From Candidatus Phaeomarinibacter sp. (GTDB lineage Bacteria; Pseudomonadota; Alphaproteobacteria; CGMCC-115125), in the NCBI GenBank assembly GCA_028279995.1, contig JANQMQ010000460.1:1-6272 (forward strand): a stretch of 6,272 nt of DNA, in the 5' to 3' direction. Of the stretch, positions 1 to 5,802 are shown one piece after another. The stretch's first letter is position 1; every line of letters starts with the position of its first letter. A model generated the notes under the pieces. The model ran no database searches, was not told the DNA's origin, and was given only the letters and a program-made list of their open reading frames with translations. Position numbers and translations under genes: made by a program.

Positions 1-102
1 AGGGAGCCGGTACAGGTTTCAACACCCTAAGTTCTTTTTTAGCACCCACTCGGGATTCAGGACATGGTGCGTCAACGTCAAAGTGTCGCGTATGAAAGCC
101 TT

Positions 103-131
103 TCGACCTTTGCCCCCAGAAGCCATATAAG
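103..131 (+). promoter_or_regulatory. Candidate sigma70-type promoter for the chorismate mutase gene
   Basis: A TATAAG hexamer (126-131, five of six matches to TATAAT) lies 17 bases downstream of TCGACC (103-108, four of six matches to TTGACA). Transcription would begin near 138 and leave a leader of about 40 bases before the ATG at 180. The spacing is ideal but the -35 is weak, and no data test it. Just upstream lie a GAAAG-C-CTTTC palindrome (94-104), which overlaps the -35, and a tandem CGTCAA pair (70-81). Either could be chance. Confidence 0.35.
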
Positions 132-179
132 TCCCATGCTTGTTTTCCCGACGCTTTCACACCAGACCGGCAGCCAGAC

Positions 180-506
180 ATGACCAGCCACCCCAGCCGC
201 CCAACCGCCAAAAACTGCGAAACCATGGCCGATGTCCGCCGTGAGATCGACCGGTTGGACCGGGAACTGGTGCTGCTGATGGCGGAACGCCTGCGCTACA
301 TCGAGGAAGCCGCGAAAGTGAAGCAGGACCGCAACCGCGTCCGCGACGAAGACCGCATCGAAGACGTGGTCGCCAAGGTCCTGGCTGAGTCTGAAAAAGT
401 CGGCCTCGCCCCGGAAGTCGCCGAGCCCGTCTGGCGGCTGCTGATCGAGCGCTCAATCGCCCACGAATATGTCCGCTTCGACGCGGAAAAATCCGCAGCA
501 GAATAG
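180..506 (+). CDS. Chorismate mutase, AroQ class (short monofunctional)
   Basis: A cytosolic all-helical protein of 108 residues that should convert chorismate to prephenate for phenylalanine and tyrosine synthesis. Aligned by eye with the E. coli P-protein mutase domain, the active-site positions Arg11, Arg28, Lys39, Asp48 and Arg51 appear as R20, R37, K48, D56 and R59. The Glu52 position is Ile60 and the Gln88 position is Glu96; glutamate at the latter site is known in yeast mutase. The family domain begins at about residue 16, so the ATG at 225 (Met16) is an alternative start. Neither start has a good Shine-Dalgarno sequence; 180 is kept because it gives the full open frame after a plausible promoter. 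The related isochorismate-pyruvate lyase PchB has the same fold and cannot be wholly excluded. It has no evident link to the sugar genes downstream and is separated from them by 102 bases. Confidence 0.88.
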   Translation: MTSHPSRPTAKNCETMADVRREIDRLDRELVLLMAERLRYIEEAAKVKQDRNRVRDEDRIEDVVAKVLAESEKVGLAPEVAEPVWRLLIERSIAHEYVRFDAEKSAAE

Positions 507-511
507 GCATT

Positions 512-538
512 TCGGGCCGGGAGCACAGTCGAGCCCGA
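512..538 (+). other. Inverted repeat after the chorismate mutase gene
   Basis: TCGGGC (512-517) and GCCCGA (533-538) form a 6-base perfect stem with a 15-base loop, starting six bases after the stop codon. No run of T follows, so it is not a convincing intrinsic terminator. It might stabilise the 3' end of the message or weakly separate the mutase from the acyl carrier protein operon. Confidence 0.25.
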
Positions 539-547
539 GCGCCTGCA

Positions 548-566
548 TCAACATCTGATTAACCAT
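548..566 (+). promoter_or_regulatory. Candidate CtrA binding site upstream of the ACP operon
   Basis: The sequence is TCAA, seven bases, then TTAACCAT (559-566). The known CtrA box of Alphaproteobacteria is TTAA-N7-TTAA, often seen as the half site TTAACCAT. The right half is perfect, the left half has one mismatch, and the 7-base spacing is exact. It ends 42 bases before the ATG of the acyl carrier protein gene, inside one of the two non-coding gaps of the window, where a promoter is expected. No clear -10 is seen; TACCTT at 574-579 is the best candidate. The assignment rests on this motif alone. Confidence 0.42.
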
Positions 567-577
567 TCGCGCCTACC

Positions 578-605
578 TTTGCTCTGCCTTTTCCTGTGGA
601 GCAAA
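578..605 (+). promoter_or_regulatory. Hairpin covering the ACP ribosome binding site
   Basis: TTTGCTC (578-584) and GAGCAAA (599-605) are perfect reverse complements. The stem can continue inward through T585-G598, G586-T597 and C587-G596, leaving an 8-base pyrimidine-rich loop (588-595). The right arm contains the Shine-Dalgarno core GGAG (598-601) of the gene starting at 609, so the folded RNA would hide it. This could be a translational switch or thermometer-like element. It would exist only in transcripts starting upstream of 578: a start near 586, as expected from the candidate -10 at 574-579, would lack the left arm. Confidence 0.35.
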
Positions 606-608
606 AGC

Positions 609-899
609 ATGCTGTCGCCCGAACAAGCCCTCGCCTCGGTCTTTGACGCAATTGACGAGATCAATGCTCAGTTGCCGGACGGAATGCGCGTGGAAAAATC
701 ACCTGACACATCGCTCACCGGCGACCAGTCGCCGCTCGACAGCCTCACCCTCATCAACCTTCTGGTTGCCCTGGAAGAAGTCATCGCCCGCCAGCGCGGC
801 GAGGCCATGCAGCTTCTTGACGAGGATCTGCTGGGTGAGCCGGAAGGCCCCTACAGCACACCGGCAACCCTTGCAGCCTATGTGGCCAAGGCCGCCTAG
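609..899 (+). CDS. Acyl carrier protein, dedicated (non-housekeeping)
   Basis: A 96-residue carrier protein. The phosphopantetheine site is the motif LDSLTL with Ser45, followed by a helix with the usual acidic character (LLVALEEVI). It should carry an acyl group as a thioester on the phosphopantetheine arm, loaded after modification by a phosphopantetheinyl transferase encoded elsewhere. The ATG at 609 is chosen because GGAG (598-601) sits 7 bases upstream; an in-frame TTG at 579 would add ten residues but lacks such support and would run through the hairpin and Shine-Dalgarno. The sequence differs from housekeeping AcpP (no GADSLDT motif) and resembles the small ACPs found in flagellin- and surface-glycan gene clusters. 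The FkbH-like gene starts 17 bases downstream, and FkbH enzymes classically act on discrete ACPs, so the two very likely work as a pair. Confidence 0.85.
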   Translation: MLSPEQALASVFDAIDEINAQLPDGMRVEKSPDTSLTGDQSPLDSLTLINLLVALEEVIARQRGEAMQLLDEDLLGEPEGPYSTPATLAAYVAKAA

Positions 900-916
900 T
901 ATCGGGGCAAACCGCC

Positions 917-2614
917 ATGACCCAGAAGGTCGAGCCTCAGTCCCGCCTCACGCTGATCTCAGATTTCAACGCCGACACGCTGGCCCGCACGCTGGCCGCC
1001 ACAGCCTCTGCCCTTGATGTGCGGGTGGCCCCTTTTGGCCGCCCCCATGAAGCGCTGGCTGATTGCGGCCGGGAAACACCGGACACACCCACCACCCTGC
1101 TTGTCTGGACACAGCCCCAGGGCGCGGTGGCAGGCTTCAGGGACGCCCTGACATTTACCCCCTATGACCAGCAGCAGGTGCTGGACGAAGTGGATGCGTT
1201 TGCAGGCCTTGTCATGGCCGCCGCGCGCACCTGCCGGGCCGTTCTCGTTGCCAACTGGACCATGCCCCCCAGCGCCCGCGGGCTCGGCCCCCTCGACCAC
1301 AAGGCCCATATCGGCCTGCGCCATCTGCTGATGCGCATGAACCTGCGTCTTGCGGATGCGCTGGGCGATCTGCCGAATGTCTTTATTCTGGAAACGGACC
1401 GCTGGCTGTCGGCTGCCGGCGGCGACGCTGCCTGGAGCCCTAAGCTCTGGGCCGCCGCCAAGGTCCCCTTTGCACCACGCGTCTTTCAAAGCGCCGCCCA
1501 GGATGTCACAGCAACGCTCGACGCGCTTGCAGGCCGAACTCGCAAGCTGCTGATCCTTGATCTGGATGACACCATGTGGGGCGGCGTCGTCGGGGAGACC
1601 GGCTGGGAGGGCATTGCCCTTGGCGGACACAGCCTCAAGGGCGAAGCGTTTCTCAATTTCCAGCACCGCATCAAGGCGCTGACCAATCGCGGCATCGTTC
1701 TGGCAATTGCCTCCAAGAACGATGAAGCGGTCGCTCTTGAAGCCATCTCAAACCATCCGGACATGGCCCTGCGCCCTGATGATTTCGCAGGCTGGCGGAT
1801 CAACTGGCAGGACAAGGCCACCAACATTGCTGACCTGCTTGAGGACCTGAAACTCGGCGCAGATGCGGCCGTCTTCATCGACGACAACCCCGCCGAACGC
1901 GCCCGCGTTGCAGAAGCCCTGCCCGGCATTCTGGTGCCTGACTGGCCCGCAGATCCCACCCTCGCCGCAAGCACCCTCGACGCGCTTGCCTGCTTCGACA
2001 CGATCAGCATCACCGACGAGGACCGCAGCCGCGCGGCTCTCTACGCCGCTGAACGCAAACGCAATGCGGCTGCCCCGGCGCCAGGAACATCGCCGGACGA
2101 ATGGCTGGCGCAGCTTGGCGTCAACGTCACCGTTACACCGTTGAACCCGGGCAATCTGACCCGCGCCGCCCAGCTCTTCAACAAGACCAACCAGATGAAC
2201 ATGGCCACGCGCCGCATGACGGCGGACGAACTCGCCGCATGGGCCGAGCAGCCGGGCAACACCATCCTGACCTTCCGGGTGGCTGACAAGTTCGGCGACT
2301 ATGGCTTGACAGGCCTTCTAGGTCTGTCCATCGGCGACGACACCACCACCATCACCGACTTTCTCCTGAGCTGCCGCGTCATGGGGCGCGGTGTTGAACA
2401 GTCCATGCTGCACGCTGCCGTCAACTGGGCACAGCACCACGGCCAAGACACGCTGGAAGCGCAGTTCATGCCGACCGAACGCAATCGTCCGTGTCAGGAG
2501 TTCTGGACAACGTCCGGGTTTGACAGAACAGGCGACAACCTCTTCGTCTGGCCCCTGACAAAACCTTACCCTGCGCCGGGGACCATAAGCCTCGTCAGTG
2601 AGGTGGCCGCATGA
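917..2614 (+). CDS. FkbH-like protein: HAD subfamily IIIC domain with C-terminal GNAT-like domain
   Basis: A 565-residue soluble protein of three parts. Residues 1-205 match the N-terminal region common in long FkbH proteins. Residues 208-375 are the HAD domain: DLDDT (D215 nucleophile, D217 acid/base, usually DLDNT), WGG (221-223), SKND (S266, K267) and FIDDNP (D322, D323). Residues 400-550 are the GNAT-like part, with FNKTNQMN (421-428), DKFGDYGL (457-464) and CRVMGRGVE (486-494). FkbH of methoxymalonyl-ACP synthesis takes 1,3-bisphosphoglycerate, removes the phosphate and loads glyceryl onto an ACP; the ACP gene directly upstream fits this. The residue before SKN is Ala265, where FkbH proteins as I recall them have cysteine, so loading ability is uncertain. 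GGGG at 904-907 is a modest ribosome site. The stop overlaps the next start by 4 bases. The family call is firm; the substrate is inferred. Confidence 0.9.
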   Translation: MTQKVEPQSRLTLISDFNADTLARTLAATASALDVRVAPFGRPHEALADCGRETPDTPTTLLVWTQPQGAVAGFRDALTFTPYDQQQVLDEVDAFAGLVMAAARTCRAVLVANWTMPPSARGLGPLDHKAHIGLRHLLMRMNLRLADALGDLPNVFILETDRWLSAAGGDAAWSPKLWAAAKVPFAPRVFQSAAQDVTATLDALAGRTRKLLILDLDDTMWGGVVGETGWEGIALGGHSLKGEAFLNFQHRIKALTNRGIVLAIASKNDEAVALEAISNHPDMALRPDDFAGWRINWQDKATNIADLLEDLKLGADAAVFIDDNPAERARVAEALPGILVPDWPADPTLAASTLDALACFDTISITDEDRSRAALYAAERKRNAAAPAPGTSPDEWLAQLGVNVTVTPLNPGNLTRAAQLFNKTNQMNMATRRMTADELAAWAEQPGNTILTFRVADKFGDYGLTGLLGLSIGDDTTTITDFLLSCRVMGRGVEQSMLHAAVNWAQHHGQDTLEAQFMPTERNRPCQEFWTTSGFDRTGDNLFVWPLTKPYPAPGTISLVSEVAA

Positions 2615-3009
2615 CGACGAACCTGGAGTTCTTTGGACCCGATGCACGGGCTCACCATGTCGGCCTGGCGGTCCACAGTATTGAAGCAATGGTGCCCGAT
2701 GCTGAGATCACCCTTGATGAGACCCAGCGCGTCAAGGTGGCCTTCGTGGACATCGCCGGTCAATGCATCGAACTGATCGAACCCGCCGACGAAAAATCTC
2801 CGGTATCGGACAATCTCGCCAAGGGCCAGAAGCTGGTCCACGTGGCAATCGAAGTCCCCGACATCGAAACAGCCATAGCAGCCGCCAGACCCCACGGGTT
2901 CCACCGTCTGGCGAAGCCTGTACCCGCCACCGCCTTCGACGACCGGTCCATCGCCTGGCTGTTCAGCCGGCAATACGGCCTTTTTGAGTTGATTGAGGCC
3001 GCACCATGA
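2611..3009 (+). CDS. VOC-fold metalloprotein related to methylmalonyl-CoA epimerase
   Basis: A 132-residue protein of the vicinal oxygen chelate (glyoxalase) fold with two beta-alpha-beta halves. The metal positions of methylmalonyl-CoA epimerase (His, Gln/Glu, His, Glu) appear to be H16 in HHVGLAV, E54 in IELIEP, H77 in LVHVAIEV and E126 in LFELIE. Members bind a divalent metal and stabilise an enolate, for example in epimerisation. The first half is shorter than in the typical epimerase, which is about 140-150 residues. The usual EQ(G/K)V stretch is TQRV here, so ordinary methylmalonyl-CoA epimerase activity is doubtful. Lying between an FkbH-like and an acyltransferase-like gene, it may act on the ACP- or CoA-bound acyl group. 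GAGG at 2600-2603, 7 bases before the ATG, supports the start. It overlaps both neighbours by 4 bases. Confidence 0.78.
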   Translation: MTTNLEFFGPDARAHHVGLAVHSIEAMVPDAEITLDETQRVKVAFVDIAGQCIELIEPADEKSPVSDNLAKGQKLVHVAIEVPDIETAIAAARPHGFHRLAKPVPATAFDDRSIAWLFSRQYGLFELIEAAP

Positions 3010-4136
3010 GTGCCGCCCCTAAAACGGCACCATCGCCGCAACCGGTTCCGCAGGCCGCTGCGTCCGCACAGCCCGACATCAGCTTCTGCGGCGCAGACGA
3101 CATTGGACGCGTTGAGGCCTTTCTCGACGCGCACTGGGCAAAGGGTCACGTCCTCGCCCGTGACCGCACCCTGATGGACTGGCAACACAAGGATCAGGAC
3201 CGCTACACCTATGTGATCGCCAGCCGCCCGGGCGTCACGGAACTCGATGCCATCCTGGGATTCATTTCAACGCGCCAGTACGACCCGGCCCTTTCCGACA
3301 GCAACGCTGTCTGGCTCACCACATGGATGGTCAACCCGACCATCAAGGCCGGTGGCCTGGGCATGCGCGTCGCCCGCTTTGTGCAGCAGAACGAGCCGCA
3401 CACACTGATCGGCACGGTGGGCAACAACGCCGCCGTTGAACCCGTCTACAAGGCACTGGGCTACACAACCGGCCTGCTGGACAGATACGTCATCACCAAT
3501 CCTGTCATGCAGGCATATCACCTGCTTCAGGGGCCAGTGAATGCAGATCAACACGCCACAGACATGCAGCCCGCAACCATCCGCGTGCTGAGCGCCGCGA
3601 ACCTGACCACGCCGGACATCAACCGTCTGATCGCACACACGGCTGCCCCCCGAAAGACGCCCGCCTATCTTGTGGCCCGCTACCTTGATCACCCGCGCTA
3701 CACCTATCAGCTCATGGGCATTGAACAGACCGGAGAGCTTAAGGCCATCGCTGTGACAAGACTCTGTGAAGCCGCAAGTGACGGCACCACAGCGCAGGCA
3801 TTGCGCGTTGTCGACTGGTTTGGCCCGGACAAAGCAATCGCACCCACAGGCGCCGCACTGAGCACTTACCTTGCCGACACCGGCATTGAATACGCAGACC
3901 TCTATGTCCACGGGCTTGACGCATCTGCTTTTGCGGACACCCCCTGGCGCCGGGTCGAGACAGACGGTCCGCTCATCATCCCCAACTATTTCGAGCCTTT
4001 TGCCGCGTCCAACACGGACATCCGCTTCGCGGTCCGGCAGCAGGCGAACCAGACCCTGCCTGTACGTCTCTTTAAGGCCGATGCGGATCAGGACAGACCC
4101 AACACCCCTCCCCGACAGGACGACGGCACATCATGA
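3006..4136 (+). CDS. GNAT-like acyltransferase candidate with two GNAT-like halves
   Basis: A 376-residue soluble protein. After a Pro/Ala-rich, probably disordered head (1-22), residues 24-165 look like a GNAT domain: RDRTLMDWQHKD (52-63) is typical of GNAT-related proteins in surface-sugar clusters, followed by a beta strand, WMVNPTIKAGGLGM (107-120) as the likely acyl-CoA or pantetheine loop, and VGNNAAVEPVYKALGY (138-153) as the usual end of the fold. Residues 190-345 form a second, more diverged half ending in IIPNYFEPF (324-332). Proteins of this kind in glycan loci are generally proposed to N-acylate amino sugars. Together with the ACP, it could take its acyl group from the carrier protein, which is inference. 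The start has GAGG at 2995-2998 with 7-base spacing and overlaps the previous stop. The tail past 355 is polar and probably unstructured. Confidence 0.72.
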   Translation: MSAAPKTAPSPQPVPQAAASAQPDISFCGADDIGRVEAFLDAHWAKGHVLARDRTLMDWQHKDQDRYTYVIASRPGVTELDAILGFISTRQYDPALSDSNAVWLTTWMVNPTIKAGGLGMRVARFVQQNEPHTLIGTVGNNAAVEPVYKALGYTTGLLDRYVITNPVMQAYHLLQGPVNADQHATDMQPATIRVLSAANLTTPDINRLIAHTAAPRKTPAYLVARYLDHPRYTYQLMGIEQTGELKAIAVTRLCEAASDGTTAQALRVVDWFGPDKAIAPTGAALSTYLADTGIEYADLYVHGLDASAFADTPWRRVETDGPLIIPNYFEPFAASNTDIRFAVRQQANQTLPVRLFKADADQDRPNTPPRQDDGTS

Positions 4137-4828
4137 CCTCCGCATCCAACACAGATGAGACCCGCCGCGGCGCTTGGGAAGTCTCCTACGAAAACCGGCA
4201 GAACTTCGTCTTCTATCCGGAAGAGGAAATGGTCCGGTTTGTGTCCAAGCACCTGCGCAAGCGCACCGGGCTCGACAGTTTCGAAGACAGAACAGCGAAT
4301 GTCGCCGGCATGCCCGTGCTCGATGTCGGCTGCGGCATCGGTCGGCATATGGTGATGGCACTGGATTTCGGGTTTGAACCATACGGGTTTGACCTGTCCG
4401 AAACCGCCGTCGAGACAGCGCGCAAATGGCTGGGCTCGCGCGGCCTGGCTGATCCTGCAAACCACATCCATCAATCCGATATCCGCTCCCTGCCCTTCGA
4501 AGACGAGTTCTTCGGCTGCGCGATCAGCCATGGCGTTCTTGATTCAATGCCCTTCGCCATCGCGAAGGAAGGCATGGGCGAAGTCGCGCGCACCCTGCGG
4601 CCGGACTCCCTCTTCTATTGCGACCTCATCGGTGGCGGTGACCACGAAGAGATCATCGAAACCCATCACGAAAAAGACACGCTGCAGAGCTTCTTCACAC
4701 CGGAAAAAATCGACGAACTGATTGGCGATCATTTCAACGTGGTGGACCGCATCCGCGTGGAGCGCGAGGACACCATGAGTGACCACGTCCACACGCGCTG
4801 GCATCTGACCCTGCGCAAGAAAGGCTAA
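4133..4828 (+). CDS. Class I SAM-dependent methyltransferase
   Basis: A 231-residue cytosolic methyltransferase of the Rossmann type. Motif I is VLDVGCGIGRH (62-72), D87 in YGFDLSE is the acidic residue expected to bind the ribose of SAM, QSDIRSLPF (114-122) holds the adenine-side Asp116, and ISHGVLDSM (131-139) is the motif IV region. LRPDSLFYCDLIG (155-167) is the usual strand after the LRPGG turn. The N-terminal segment WEVSYENRQNFVFYP (15-29) precedes the SAM fold and may help bind the substrate. The acceptor is unknown. In this operon an O-methylation of an acyl group or of a sugar is the natural guess; FkbG methylates the FkbH-derived unit in polyketide pathways, but similarity to FkbG is not claimed. 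The ATG overlaps the previous stop by 4 bases. Its ribosome site (AGGA, 4117-4120) is 12 bases away, so translation may depend on coupling. Confidence 0.85.
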   Translation: MTSASNTDETRRGAWEVSYENRQNFVFYPEEEMVRFVSKHLRKRTGLDSFEDRTANVAGMPVLDVGCGIGRHMVMALDFGFEPYGFDLSETAVETARKWLGSRGLADPANHIHQSDIRSLPFEDEFFGCAISHGVLDSMPFAIAKEGMGEVARTLRPDSLFYCDLIGGGDHEEIIETHHEKDTLQSFFTPEKIDELIGDHFNVVDRIRVEREDTMSDHVHTRWHLTLRKKG

Positions 4829-4836
4829 GACCGCAT

Positions 4837-5802
4837 ATGAGCAGTCCCCATCAGCTTGACGTCGTGATGTACCACTTCGTGCGCCCCATAGCCGGGAGCC
4901 GGTGGCCGGGCATCAAGGGGCTCGAAGCCGCAGCCTTTGACACGCAGCTTGATTACCTCGAGGCCACCTATGACGTTCTGACGCCGAGGGAAGCAATCGC
5001 TGCCCTGCGCGGCGACCGTCCCCTCGCCCGCCGCAGCTGTCTCCTGACATTTGACGACGGGTACAAGGATCACTTCACCCACGTTTTCCCGAGGCTCGAA
5101 GCACGCAATCTCAAAGCCATCTTCTTTCCGCCCGCCTGCGCGGCCATGGATCGGGAGTTGCTGGACGTCAACAAGATCCACTTCATCCTCGCCAGCGGTG
5201 CCGCGCCCGACCAGTTGGGACGGCTCATTGACGATGCTGTCCGCACACATGGGGCATTGCAGGAGCCCGCAATTTATCGCGCAGAGCACCACCGCGATTC
5301 CGGCTACGACACCGCAGACGTCATCTACGTCAAGCGCATGCTCCAGCACGCTCTGCCAGAGGACATACGCAGCACGCTGACGGATGATCTGTTTGCCGAG
5401 ACGGTAAGCCGCGATCAGAAATCATTTGCCGATGATCTCTATTGCTCGGTCGACGAACTAAGGCAGATGTATGAGGCCGGTCACATGATCGGCAGTCACG
5501 GCGACGCACATGTCTGGCTGAACAAAAGAAACGCTGAAGACCAGCGCGCAGACATCTTCAACTCCCTGCGTCTGTTTGAGGCCATCGGCATGCCGGATAG
5601 CAGCTTCACCTTCTGCTACCCCTATGGCGGCTACAACGAAGAAACATTGAGGTGTCTTGAGGCCCTGTGCTGCGCCGCTGCGTTCACAACGAGCGTGGCA
5701 AGCGCCACGCCGGGCTCGGACTCACTGCTTGAGATACCGCGCCTGGACACCAACGCCTTCCCGCCAAGGGCCGAAGCCGCCCCGTTTGCCATCACGGCCT
5801 AA
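4837..5802 (+). CDS. Polysaccharide deacetylase family protein (NodB fold), cytosolic
   Basis: A 321-residue carbohydrate esterase 4 type protein that should hydrolyse an N-acetyl group from a sugar. The NodB signatures are present: TFDDG (71-75, with D73 as likely base and D74 as metal ligand), SHGDAH (220-225, the H-x-x-x-H metal pair H221 and H225), FCYPYGGYN (259-267) and a late EIPRLDTNAFP segment (299-309). An insertion-like stretch of about 115 residues (100-215) separates motifs 1 and 2. No signal peptide or membrane segment is visible at the N terminus (MSSPHQLDVVMYHFV), unlike the many exported members, so it probably acts in the cytoplasm on a small sugar or nucleotide-sugar. It follows the methyltransferase by 8 bases, with AAGG (4821-4824) inside the end of that gene as a distant ribosome site. 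Its stop overlaps the stop of the convergent gene. Confidence 0.85.
   Translation: MSSPHQLDVVMYHFVRPIAGSRWPGIKGLEAAAFDTQLDYLEATYDVLTPREAIAALRGDRPLARRSCLLTFDDGYKDHFTHVFPRLEARNLKAIFFPPACAAMDRELLDVNKIHFILASGAAPDQLGRLIDDAVRTHGALQEPAIYRAEHHRDSGYDTADVIYVKRMLQHALPEDIRSTLTDDLFAETVSRDQKSFADDLYCSVDELRQMYEAGHMIGSHGDAHVWLNKRNAEDQRADIFNSLRLFEAIGMPDSSFTFCYPYGGYNEETLRCLEALCCAAAFTTSVASATPGSDSLLEIPRLDTNAFPPRAEAAPFAITA

Noticed and set aside
54..58. GATTC, a CcrM methylation site (GANTC), upstream of the chorismate mutase promoter
   Set aside because: A single short site; similar sites occur inside genes of the window at unremarkable frequency.
1..102. T6 run (near 34-40) with AGGG/CCCT at 1-4 and 25-28 as a terminator of an upstream gene; tandem CGTCAA at 70-81
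   Set aside because: The stem would be only four bases with a 20-base loop, and six-base tandem repeats arise by chance. Nothing else recognisable is seen in this stretch.
157..510. Arginine-rich minus-strand frame opposite the chorismate mutase gene
   Set aside because: Arg/Pro/Gly-rich low-complexity translation typical of an antisense frame; the mutase motifs on the plus strand are clear.
959..1666. Long minus-strand open frame opposite the FkbH-like gene (235 codons)
   Set aside because: It lies fully opposite a gene with clear family motifs, shows no recognisable domain, and is expected from the codon bias of GC-rich DNA.
3267..3911. Minus-strand open frame of 214 codons opposite the GNAT-like gene
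   Set aside because: Odd composition rich in Cys, Gly and Val with no motif. The plus-strand frame has GNAT motifs and fits the operon, so this is a shadow.
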